Assembly: GCA_030652715.1 (NCBI GenBank)
Contig: JAUSQB010000121.1
Span: forward strand, 1-13,848
DNA length: 13,848 bases
Source of the DNA: Rugosibacter sp.
GTDB taxonomy: Bacteria; Pseudomonadota; Gammaproteobacteria; Burkholderiales; Rhodocyclaceae
Direction of reading: 5' to 3'
Part shown: in pieces, positions 8,195 through 13,848 of the stretch
How the letters are laid out: each line of letters starts with the position of its first letter
Numbering within the stretch: the first letter of the stretch is position 1
Program-made: the position numbers and the translations under genes
The notes under the pieces: model-generated
Databases searched by the model: none
Told to the model about the DNA's origin: nothing
The model's input: the letters and a program-made list of their open reading frames with translations, nothing else

Positions 8195-8812
8195 TCAGGA
8201 GGCTCCTAAGTCAGCGATGCGTAGAGTGCGGCTGACGCCGCTGCGTCGTGAGGTGATTTCCAATTCGCCGCAGTCATTGCCGGTGCCAATGACGCCAATA
8301 TCACGGCTTTGCCAGACGACGTCGACCTCGAACTCACCGCTCGGTGCCAGGAACACGCAGCCACGGGCATTGCTCATGCCGCCAATTTTTTCGCTGCCGG
8401 TAACAGATTCACCAATACCTTTCAACGCGAGATCCCACTCGCACAAATCGCGGGCAGCGATGCTTGTCTTTGCCGCACAACATTGCGCCTGATCTTCGGA
8501 AGTGTTGCTCGAGATGCAGTCATTGTTATATCCGGTGCCAAACACAACCGTGGTGGTGCCATCTTGCTGGTTGTAATTCGTGTTGGCAGATGTGCTGGTT
8601 TTGACCTCGGCGAGATTGGCGCTCATGCGATCAATCAATTCATTTGCCAGCATCATGGCCTGGCTGCGCGAGAACGACTCTGTTTCGGCATTGATTGCCC
8701 GTACCTGCAGCCCTGCCAGACCCAGCAGGCCTACGGCAAGAATAACCATGGTAATCAGAACTTCCAGTAGCGAGAAGCCGGCTTGTTTACGTTGTTTTGC
8801 ATCATGCATCAT
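8195..8812 (-). CDS. pilV: Minor pilin PilV
   Basis: Type IV pilus minor pilin of 205 residues. A 12-residue leader ends QAG, followed by [24 protein letters not shown] with Glu at mature position 5 and the LLGLAGLQ pattern typical of PilV. The head domain holds six Cys, including an adjacent pair in AQCCAAK, so disulfide bonding is likely. The ATG at 8812 overlaps the fimT stop (ATGA) and has AGGAG 7 nt upstream. A second in-frame ATG follows at once, so the start could be 3 bases later. In the P. aeruginosa system PilV, PilW and PilX form a complex that connects PilY1 to the pilus. Confidence 0.92.
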   Translation of the reverse strand: MMHDAKQRKQAGFSLLEVLITMVILAVGLLGLAGLQVRAINAETESFSRSQAMMLANELIDRMSANLAEVKTSTSANTNYNQQDGTTTVVFGTGYNNDCISSNTSEDQAQCCAAKTSIAARDLCEWDLALKGIGESVTGSEKIGGMSNARGCVFLAPSGEFEVDVVWQSRDIGVIGTGNDCGELEITSRRSGVSRTLRIADLGAS

Positions 8813-9324
8813 GCGCAGGCTCCTGGCTTGACGGTGGCATTTCCGCTCGTGTCAATGGATACGCAGCGCGAGTTGGCAGAAGCGCTGGTGTCATCGACCT
8901 GCAAGCGCACCTGACTGCCGTCGGCAAGCCGCCCGCTGCGATTGAAAACGATGGGGGCTGTCATACCCTGATAAACGTAAGCAACGCCCTGGGTCGGACG
9001 CACGACCTGCATCACGCCATCACCGGGTGTGGTCATGTTGCAAGGTGTGTCCTTGGTGAAGGTCACACACCAGCCGTTGCTGAAATCATTCGCTGGGGCG
9101 ACGATGGAAATCGAAGCGGAAGATGCGCCACCCCACTTGATGGCCTCGCTGCGTGCAATCATCGCTGTTGTGATCAGATCGAAAGTGGCTGATTTCATTT
9201 TCTGGTTGGCCAGCAGCGTCTGCAACCCAGGCACGCCAATACCCATCGCAATGCCAAGGATGGCGATGACCACCATCACCTCGATCAAGCTGAATCCGCA
9301 AGCCCGGCGGCACTGGCTTACCAT
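8809..9324 (-). CDS. fimT: GspH/FimT-family minor pilin (FimT/FimU)
   Basis: Minor pilin of 171 residues. A 10-residue leader ends CG, then [19 protein letters not shown] with Glu at mature position 5. The following region, in which SEAIKWGG is recognisable, and the C-terminal CVSIDTSG...KPGAC are typical of the GspH/FimT domain. By position beside pilV it probably fills the FimU role, joining the tip complex to the major pilin; the family name FimT is used because sequence alone does not separate the two. The C-terminal SGNAT lacks the basic GRxR motif linked to DNA binding in competence-type FimT. The start overlaps the pilE end by 7 bp, and no strong Shine-Dalgarno sequence is seen, so coupled translation is likely. 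Confidence 0.88.
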   Translation of the reverse strand: MVSQCRRACGFSLIEVMVVIAILGIAMGIGVPGLQTLLANQKMKSATFDLITTAMIARSEAIKWGGASSASISIVAPANDFSNGWCVTFTKDTPCNMTTPGDGVMQVVRPTQGVAYVYQGMTAPIVFNRSGRLADGSQVRLQVDDTSASANSRCVSIDTSGNATVKPGACA

Positions 9325-9755
9325 GTGTCTACCGGCAGCTTCAGGCCAAACTGGTTGATGGACAGCGCCGTACCCACGCCCGCCGCAGGCTGATCCTCCT
9401 GCAAGGTGCCGGGTTTGCCGCTGGCGCTGATCCTGAAAGTCGGCAGGTCTTGCATGGCGTCGATGCTGGAATCGGAATTGGTACCGGCGATCAGCGTGAT
9501 ATCAAAGTAGCGATCGACCTCTTCAGGAATGCTCACCCTTAGATCGGAGAGGTCGTCAGTGTAACTGCCATTGCCGATCAGGAACTGCTCCTGCCGACTG
9601 GCAACTTCCAGCAAAAAACTCTTGGCAGCAGCCAAGTTGGCGCGAATGACGTATTGACTGTAAGCCGGAATGGCGATGGCCGTCAACAGACCGATGAGTG
9701 CCACAACAATCATCAGTTCAATCAGCGAGAATCCTCTAGTTGTTGCGAGTCGCAC
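9318..9755 (-). CDS. pilE: Type IV minor pilin PilE, first gene of the pilus operon
   Basis: Prepilin of 145 residues. A GTG start was chosen because GGAGGAGG lies 5 nt upstream and because it gives an 8-residue leader MRLATTRG, ideal for prepilin peptidase. An ATG at 9818 would add 21 charged residues and coincides with the predicted -35 element. The mature N-terminus FSLIELMIVVALIGLLTAIAIPAYSQYV has Glu5 and the PilE/PilA helix. The segment RQEQFLIGNGSYTDDLSDL is the classic PilE pattern. The protein has no Cys at all and ends DTW, whereas PilE proteins usually end in a Cys-containing tail. It could be a major pilin, but its length and its operon with tip genes favour the minor pilin PilE. 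Confidence 0.88.
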   Translation of the reverse strand: MRLATTRGFSLIELMIVVALIGLLTAIAIPAYSQYVIRANLAAAKSFLLEVASRQEQFLIGNGSYTDDLSDLRVSIPEEVDRYFDITLIAGTNSDSSIDAMQDLPTFRISASGKPGTLQEDQPAAGVGTALSINQFGLKLPVDTW

Positions 9756-9760
9756 TGTTT

Positions 9761-9768
9761 CCTCCTCC
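9761..9768 (-). promoter_or_regulatory. Ribosome binding site that fixes the pilE GTG start
   Basis: GGAGGAGG on the minus strand, nearly perfectly complementary to the 16S rRNA tail, sits 5 nt before the GTG at 9755. It is the strongest Shine-Dalgarno match seen in the window and supports the GTG start over upstream ATG codons. Confidence 0.75.
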
Positions 9769-9789
9769 GGTTTCCTTTCTGACAGATGG

Positions 9790-9818
9790 AGCATAGTATC
9801 GGGTTTTTCCAGAATCAA
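9790..9818 (-). promoter_or_regulatory. Probable sigma-70 promoter of the pilE-pilY1 operon
   Basis: On the minus strand TTGATT (9813-9818, 4 of 6 matches) and TATGCT (9790-9795, 4 of 6 matches) are separated by 17 bp. The predicted start is near 9783, giving a leader of about 28 nt before the GTG. Both hexamers are imperfect, which suits an activator-dependent promoter. The two AlgR-type boxes directly upstream support that reading. Confidence 0.5.
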
Positions 9819-9827
9819 CGGGAATCC

Positions 9828-9836
9828 GACGAACGG
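9828..9836 (-). promoter_or_regulatory. AlgR-type binding box, proximal copy
   Basis: The minus strand reads CCGTTCGTC, preceded by A, an exact match to the AlgR box known from Pseudomonas (ACCGTTCGTC). It lies 9 bp upstream of the predicted pilE -35 hexamer, centred near -49. AlgR is a LytTR-family response regulator that controls the fimU-pilVWXY1Y2E operon in P. aeruginosa. That an AlgR homologue acts here is inferred. Confidence 0.6.
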
Positions 9837-9848
9837 TAAAAATGCCTT

Positions 9849-9857
9849 GCCGAACGG
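9849..9857 (-). promoter_or_regulatory. AlgR-type binding box, distal copy
   Basis: The minus strand reads CCGTTCGGC, preceded by A, 8 of 9 matches to the AlgR box. It is in direct orientation to the proximal copy with a centre-to-centre distance of exactly 21 bp, two helical turns, as expected for a LytTR dimer on tandem half-sites. It is centred near -70 from the predicted pilE start and about 66 bp from the divergent TonB-like start codon. Confidence 0.55.
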
Positions 9858-9918
9858 TTGGATTTCCTTATGGACACTGCAAAATGCAGGGTATATTGCT
9901 GAAAATCAGAACATCAGC

Positions 9919-10476
9919 ATGGATAACTTACATCCCGCTTATTTTGCAGGAAAATCCCGGCTTGGATATGCGCTTGCCGCTTCGATATCGATTCATCTGG
10001 GTCTTCTTGTCGGCTTTTTGAATAGGATGCCAGCGATTGATTTTTCTGAGGCTTCCAGGGGCGCGGGGCTGCCGCACGTCAGGCTGCGCGCAGATATACA
10101 GCCATCTGTGTCGTCGAACGCAGTGCAGACATCCGTGCCCGTCACCGCCTCGACCGATTCCCCGCCCCCGCAAAGGGCGCCTGCAAAGGCAAGAGAGGTT
10201 CTTTCCGCCCGTTTTATCACTGAACCTGATTTCGATGTCCTGCGCGATATTCCGGTGACCTTGAGCGGCAGAATCCACTTTCGGCTTCGTGTATCTTCCA
10301 TTGGAACCGTCAGTGCTGTTGAGGTTGCGGAACACGATCCGGTGCCGCTTGATTTAATGAATGCGCTAAAAAACAGTCTGGCGCAAACGCGGCTTCACCC
10401 CGCAGAACAAGAGGGGCAGCCCGTGGATAGCTTGCTGGATATTACCGTGTGGTTCGAGCCGAGTACGGTGCCATAA
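9919..10476 (+). CDS. Short TonB-like energy-transducer protein
   Basis: Protein of 185 residues with TonB architecture. A short cytoplasmic tail is followed by one transmembrane helix (about 15-34). In that helix Ser22-Ile-Ser-Ile-His26 reproduces the SxxxH motif (Ser16 and His20 in E. coli TonB) needed for coupling to ExbB/ExbD. A short periplasmic linker of about 75 residues with PPP near 82-84 leads to a C-terminal domain (about 111-181). Its pattern, VTLSGRIHFRLRVSSIGTVS followed later by LHPAEQEGQPVDSLLDI, fits the TonB C-terminal fold. At 185 residues it is shorter than E. coli TonB (239) and lacks long EP/KP repeats. The ATG at 9919 is the only in-frame ATG before the helix that does not intrude into pilE; its Shine-Dalgarno sequence is weak. 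It is divergent from pilE and convergent with ispH. No ExbB, ExbD or TonB-dependent receptor is present, so the partner is unknown. Confidence 0.75.
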   Translation: MDNLHPAYFAGKSRLGYALAASISIHLGLLVGFLNRMPAIDFSEASRGAGLPHVRLRADIQPSVSSNAVQTSVPVTASTDSPPPQRAPAKAREVLSARFITEPDFDVLRDIPVTLSGRIHFRLRVSSIGTVSAVEVAEHDPVPLDLMNALKNSLAQTRLHPAEQEGQPVDSLLDITVWFEPSTVP

Positions 10477-10494
10477 ATGCTTTATCCATGCACG

Positions 10495-10512
10495 CGCTTG
10501 CCCGGCCAAGCG
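10495..10512. terminator. Small hairpin between the convergent TonB-like gene and ispH (weak)
   Basis: Six-base-pair stem CGCTTG/CAAGCG with a 6-nt CCCGGC loop, 18 bp after the TonB-like stop and 13 bp beyond the ispH stop. It could end transcription in both directions, but no T run follows on either strand. Confidence 0.3.
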
Positions 10513-10525
10513 GATCATGGTTTGC

Positions 10526-11479
10526 TTACTGCCCGATCAGCTCTTTCGGTAAGGCAAAATTAATATCCTCAACAACACCATCAGCCAGTTCCACTTGACC
10601 AGCGCCCAAGGCTTGCAGCCGATCGACGACGCCGCTGACGAGCAACTCGGGTGCTGAAGCACCTGCTGTCACGCCAACGTTTTTTTTATCCACCAGCCAT
10701 GTGGGATCAATGAGTTCGGCGTTATCGACCAGATGCGCGGGAATGCCGCTATTTTCAGCCACTTCGCGCAGGCGGTTGGAATTGGAGCTGTTTTTTGAGC
10801 CGACAACAATCATCACATCAATGCGGTCGGCCATGGCTTTCACTGCGTCTTGCCGATTCTGCGTGGCATAACAGATGTCGTCTTTTTTCGGCCCGATGAT
10901 GGATGGAAACCGTTTTTTCAGCGCAGTCACGATGGTTTGTGTATCATCAACCGAAAGCGTGGTTTGCGTGACATAGGCGAGTTTCACCCTGTCCACCGTA
11001 TTCGGCGTAGCACTAGCGCCGACTTTTAACTGCGCCACATCACCCACGTTTTCCACCAGATGCATGCGGCCTGCCGCCTGGCCCATGGTGCCTTCGACTT
11101 CGGGGTGTCCTTTGTGGCCGATCATCACAATCTCAAAGCCTTGCTTGTGCAAACGCGACACCTCAAGATGTACTTTGGTAACGAGCGGACAGGTGGCGTC
11201 AAACAGCTTGAAGCCGCGTGCCGCAGCTTCTTTACGCACGGCCTGGGATACGCCATGGGCGCTGAAAATCAACGTGGCACCGGCTGGCACATCGGCCAGG
11301 TCTTCGATAAAAATCGCGCCTTTGGCTTTCAGGCGGTCCACCACAAAACGGTTATGCACGACTTCGTGCCGTACATAAATCGGTGCGCCAAATTGTTCCA
11401 GTGCGCGTTCGACAATGGCAATGGCGCGTTCGACACCGGCGCAAAATCCACGGGGGGTAGCGAGCAGTATGGTTTGCAT
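10526..11479 (-). CDS. ispH: 4-hydroxy-3-methylbut-2-enyl diphosphate reductase IspH (LytB)
   Basis: Last enzyme of the MEP isoprenoid pathway; it reduces HMBPP to IPP and DMAPP with a [4Fe-4S] cluster in the cytoplasm. The length of 317 residues is normal. The three cluster Cys are Cys13 (RGFCAGV), Cys97 (DATCPLV) and Cys203 (ICYATQNRQ). Substrate-binding residues are also in place: His42 (EVVHN), His75 (SAHGV), His125 and Glu127 ([11 protein letters not shown]), the TQTTLS loop (171-176) and SSNSNRL (231-237). The start codon overlaps the fkpB stop by one base (TGATG), with GGAG 8 nt before the start. Last gene of the ileS-lspA-fkpB-ispH operon. Confidence 0.97.
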   Translation of the reverse strand: MQTILLATPRGFCAGVERAIAIVERALEQFGAPIYVRHEVVHNRFVVDRLKAKGAIFIEDLADVPAGATLIFSAHGVSQAVRKEAAARGFKLFDATCPLVTKVHLEVSRLHKQGFEIVMIGHKGHPEVEGTMGQAAGRMHLVENVGDVAQLKVGASATPNTVDRVKLAYVTQTTLSVDDTQTIVTALKKRFPSIIGPKKDDICYATQNRQDAVKAMADRIDVMIVVGSKNSSNSNRLREVAENSGIPAHLVDNAELIDPTWLVDKKNVGVTAGASAPELLVSGVVDRLQALGAGQVELADGVVEDINFALPKELIGQ

Positions 11480-11910
11480 CAGAGCACTCCGATAATTTCC
11501 GCCTCAAAGCAGATTGATTTTCCGGCCAGGGGATGGTTGAAGTCAATAAGTACACTGTCGCTGTTGATGTCACGAATGATGCCGGAGAGTGTTTGCCCTG
11601 CCGGTGAGCTGAGTTCCGCACGCGCGTTTACTTCAATGTCGGCTGAGGCTGGCAGCGAAGTGCGCGCTACACGGCGTACTAATTCGGCTTGGCGCGGGCC
11701 AAAGGCTGCTTCGGGCTCCAGCACCATGGCACAGTGCGCACCGACGGGTTGCCCGATCAGGCAGGCTTCAAACGGTGGCGCTAATTCGCCACAGCCGAGC
11801 TGGATGACGGCGGGGGAAAAGCCAAATGTGCTGATCCATTCTTCGCCCCCGGTTGAGGCAATGCGGTAATTCAGTGTGATCAAGCTGTCAGGTTGAACGT
11901 GTTCATTCAT
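11479..11910 (-). CDS. fkpB: FKBP-type peptidyl-prolyl isomerase FkpB (SlpA)
   Basis: Small cytoplasmic prolyl isomerase/chaperone of 143 residues, close to E. coli FkpB (about 149). Order: an FKBP strand with LITLNYRI (10-17), then [21 protein letters not shown] (37-57) typical of the SlpA group. An insert-in-flap segment (about 70-120) follows, then the diagnostic FNHPLAGK (124-131) closing strand. It overlaps the lspA end by 8 bp and the ispH start by one base, so it is probably translationally coupled. Its presence between lspA and ispH is a conserved proteobacterial arrangement; its client proteins are not known from the sequence. Confidence 0.93.
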   Translation of the reverse strand: MNEHVQPDSLITLNYRIASTGGEEWISTFGFSPAVIQLGCGELAPPFEACLIGQPVGAHCAMVLEPEAAFGPRQAELVRRVARTSLPASADIEVNARAELSSPAGQTLSGIIRDINSDSVLIDFNHPLAGKSICFEAEIIGVL

Positions 11911-12400
11911 GGGTTTTCGGCTGCCGGAATTGATGAATCAGCATCAGCACGACACCTACGGTAATAGCAGAGTCGGCCACATTAAATGCTGGCCAGTGAT
12001 AGCCAGCCAGATGAAAGTCAAGAAAATCGATCACGGCATCAAAGCGCAGGCGATCGATGACATTGCCTAATGCGCCACCCAGTACGAGCGAGAGCGCCAT
12101 GGGTAATAAACGTTCCTGCGCATGTTGGCGCAACAGCATGAGCAGCCAGAGGGAGACGCCCAGTGCCAGGACGATGAAAAACCATTTTTGCCAGCCGCCT
12201 GCATTGGCTAAAAAGCTGAATGCTGCGCCAGGGTTAAAGACCAGGAACAGATTAAAGAAGGAGGTGACAGGCAGGCTTTCCATGTAGTGAAAGTGCGTGA
12301 GTATCCACCACTTGCTGATCTGATCTACCCCGATGATGGCCGCAGCGAGCGCAAGCCAGGGCGCGATGTGGCGGAATGAGGCAGCGGATTTAAGCGGCAT
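11903..12400 (-). CDS. lspA: Lipoprotein signal peptidase (signal peptidase II)
   Basis: Inner-membrane aspartic protease that removes the signal peptide from prolipoproteins after lipid attachment. It has 165 residues and four hydrophobic segments (about 12-32, 46-64, 72-91 and 139-158). Conserved blocks are all present: VDQISKWW (25-32), [10 protein letters not shown] (55-64), [10 protein letters not shown] (108-117), VIDFLDF (123-129) and FNVADSAI (139-146). The catalytic pair is Asp125 and Asp143. The ATG at 12400 was chosen because it gives the family's normal length; upstream ATGs would run through the 3' end of ileS. It overlaps ileS by 11 bp. Confidence 0.95.
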   Translation of the reverse strand: MPLKSAASFRHIAPWLALAAAIIGVDQISKWWILTHFHYMESLPVTSFFNLFLVFNPGAAFSFLANAGGWQKWFFIVLALGVSLWLLMLLRQHAQERLLPMALSLVLGGALGNVIDRLRFDAVIDFLDFHLAGYHWPAFNVADSAITVGVVLMLIHQFRQPKTHE

Positions 12401-13848
12401 GACGTATTTCACCCGTGCCGAATAAGTTATCCACGCAGCGCGAGCACAGTTCAGCGTGTTCTGCCGTGTGATCATGCTGCCCCACATCCTCGCGCCAATG
12501 CCAGCAGCGTGCGCACTTGGTGTAAGGGCTGGGGATCGCGGTGAGGCTTGTTTTCGCCCCGGCTGCCACATTGGCAACACGCACCAAGGTGACTTTGGAG
12601 CACATCATCACGTAGCGAATATCGCTGCCGAGGCTAGCGAGCAAGTCGTATTGCTCGCCGCTGGCGTGAATCGTGACTTCCGCTTGCAGGGACGAGCCAA
12701 TTTGCCCGGCCGTGCGCAAGTCTTCGAGCGTGCGCGAGACCTGGCTTTTCACCTCGCGCACCGTTTGCCACCGTGTCACTAGCGCCGACTTATTTTCTAG
12801 TTCAGGCAACTCATGCCAAGTAGAGAGCATCACGCTCTCGCCATTCCCCGTGATCTGCCAGATTTCCTCGGCAGTGAAAGCCAGGATCGGCGCCATGAGC
12901 CGCGTGATGGATTGCAAAATATGCCACAGCGCGCTTTGCGCAGCGCGTCGCCCGTGGGAGTTTGCCGCCGTGGTGTACAGGCGATCTTTCAGAATGTCGA
13001 GGTAGAACGCACCTAAATCTTCGGCGCAGAAATTTTGCAGCGCCTGCACCACAGGATGAAATTCAAAGCGCGCATAACTTGCCGTGCATTGCGCATGCAA
13101 TTGATGAGTGAGCGCTAAGGCATAGCGATCAATTTCCAGCCAGTCTTCTGGCGGTAGCAGGTCTTTTTCAGCGTCAAAATCGGCCGTATTGGCGAGCAAA
13201 AAGCGCAGCGTGTTACGCAGGCGTCGATACACTTCCACCACGCGGTCGAGAATTTCTTTCGAGATAGAAAGCTCGCCCGAGTAATCGGTCGCCGCCAGCC
13301 ACAGGCGCAAAATCTCAACGCCGAGCTTGTCGCCGATTTCCTGCGGCTCGATGCCATTGCCGAGAGACTTGCTCATCTTGCGCCCCTGCGCATCCACCGT
13401 GAAACCGTGGGTGAGCAGGCTTTGATACGGCGGGCGGCCATCGATGGCGCAGCCGGTCAAGAGCGACGAGTGGAACCAGCCGCGATGCTGATCCGAGCCT
13501 TCCAGATACATGTCCGCCCAGCGTCCGGTATTGCTTGCCGCGTCTGGATGCGAGCCGCGCAGCACATGCCAGTGCGTGGTGCCGGAATCGAACCACACGT
13601 CCAGCGTGTCGCTGATTTTTTGGTAGTTTTCCGCATCTTCGCCGAGCAGTTCTGCCGCTGGCAACTTGAACCAGGCTTCGATGCCCTCTTTTCCCACGCG
13701 GCTGGCGACGTCTTCCATCAGTTCCACCGTGCGCGGATGCAGCTCGCCCGTGGCTTTGTGGATGAAGAAGGGAATCGGCACGCCCCAGTTGCGCTGGCGC
13801 GAGATGCACCAGTCCGGCCGACCGGCGATCATCGCGCGCAGACGCGCT
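12390..13848 (-). CDS. ileS: Isoleucyl-tRNA synthetase, C-terminal half (cut by window edge)
   Basis: Cytoplasmic class I aminoacyl-tRNA synthetase that charges tRNA-Ile. The roughly 485 codons present begin inside the catalytic domain; the frame is open to the right edge, so the Met near 13832 is internal. [17 protein letters not shown] marks the start of the visible catalytic core. [11 protein letters not shown] and [10 protein letters not shown] follow, then the ATP-binding KMSKS loop at 13365-13379 ([11 protein letters not shown]). Next come the helical anticodon-binding domain and a C-terminal zinc finger with CARC and CSRC pairs (12435-12515). The N-terminal HIGH motif and editing domain lie outside the window. 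First visible gene of the operon with lspA, fkpB and ispH. Confidence 0.97.
   Translation of the reverse strand, partial: ARLRAMIAGRPDWCISRQRNWGVPIPFFIHKATGELHPRTVELMEDVASRVGKEGIEAWFKLPAAELLGEDAENYQKISDTLDVWFDSGTTHWHVLRGSHPDAASNTGRWADMYLEGSDQHRGWFHSSLLTGCAIDGRPPYQSLLTHGFTVDAQGRKMSKSLGNGIEPQEIGDKLGVEILRLWLAATDYSGELSISKEILDRVVEVYRRLRNTLRFLLANTADFDAEKDLLPPEDWLEIDRYALALTHQLHAQCTASYARFEFHPVVQALQNFCAEDLGAFYLDILKDRLYTTAANSHGRRAAQSALWHILQSITRLMAPILAFTAEEIWQITGNGESVMLSTWHELPELENKSALVTRWQTVREVKSQVSRTLEDLRTAGQIGSSLQAEVTIHASGEQYDLLASLGSDIRYVMMCSKVTLVRVANVAAGAKTSLTAIPSPYTKCARCWHWREDVGQHDHTAEHAELCSRCVDNLFGTGEIRHAA

Noticed and set aside
9670..9918. In-frame upstream extension of the TonB-like gene into pilE.
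   Set aside because: The added residues are the complement of the pilE helix region and have no protein-like pattern; the TonB-type N-terminus starts naturally at 9919.
11060..11869. Plus-strand reading frame of 269 codons over ispH and fkpB.
   Set aside because: It is antisense to two clear genes, with no family resemblance.
12401..12580. Longer N-terminus for LspA (225 residues).
   Set aside because: The extra 60 residues are out-of-frame ileS sequence; the family length and first helix fit the start at 12400.

Overview
The window looks like a chromosomal segment of a Gram-negative proteobacterium, most likely a betaproteobacterium. The main reasons are the ileS-lspA-fkpB-ispH order, the PilY1/PilVWX style, a tRNA gene with an encoded CCA, and balanced GC content. 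The genus is not identifiable from the sequence alone. No insertion sequence, phage gene, CRISPR array or toxin-antitoxin pair was seen. Nearly everything is transcribed on the minus strand; a universal stress protein and a TonB-like protein are the only plus-strand genes.

Layout from left to right. (1) Positions 1-1228 (-) hold the N-terminal 409 codons of a copper-exporting P-type ATPase (CopA), cut by the window edge. (2) A 173-bp divergent spacer carries an FNR/ANR-type box placed exactly as in a class II activated promoter, followed by a universal stress protein gene (1402-1845, +). (3) tRNA-Thr(CGT) lies at 1892-1967 (-) with its own strong sigma-70 promoter. A perfect 14-bp-arm hairpin separates it from the pilus operon. 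(4) A six-gene type IV pilus tip/minor-pilin operon reads pilE-fimT-pilV-pilW-pilX-pilY1 (9755 down to 2066, -). Its genes overlap by 4-7 bp or are separated by at most 17 bp. PilY1 is enlarged by about 320 residues of Ig-like repeats inserted between its VWA-like and beta-propeller parts. (5) A divergent spacer (9756-9918) holds the pilE promoter. Just upstream of it are two direct repeats 21 bp apart that match the AlgR binding box. On the other side is a short TonB-like energy-transducer gene (9919-10476, +). (6) The housekeeping operon ileS-lspA-fkpB-ispH (from the right edge down to 10526, -) has every junction overlapping.

How it fits together: PilE, FimT, PilV, PilW and PilX should form the priming and tip complex of a type IV pilus, carrying PilY1 as the surface-exposed, calcium-responsive tip adhesin. 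The paired AlgR-type boxes suggest control by a FimS/AlgR-like two-component system, as known for the equivalent Pseudomonas aeruginosa operon. The ispH neighbourhood is shared with P. aeruginosa, but here the pilus operon is turned round and pilE comes first. The CopA/USP pair is a stress-related divergent unit, and its FNR-type box points to low-oxygen induction of the USP. The most worthwhile signals are the AlgR-type box pair, the PilY1 repeat insertion, the SxxxH TonB-like gene next to the pilus operon, and the FNR-type promoter.
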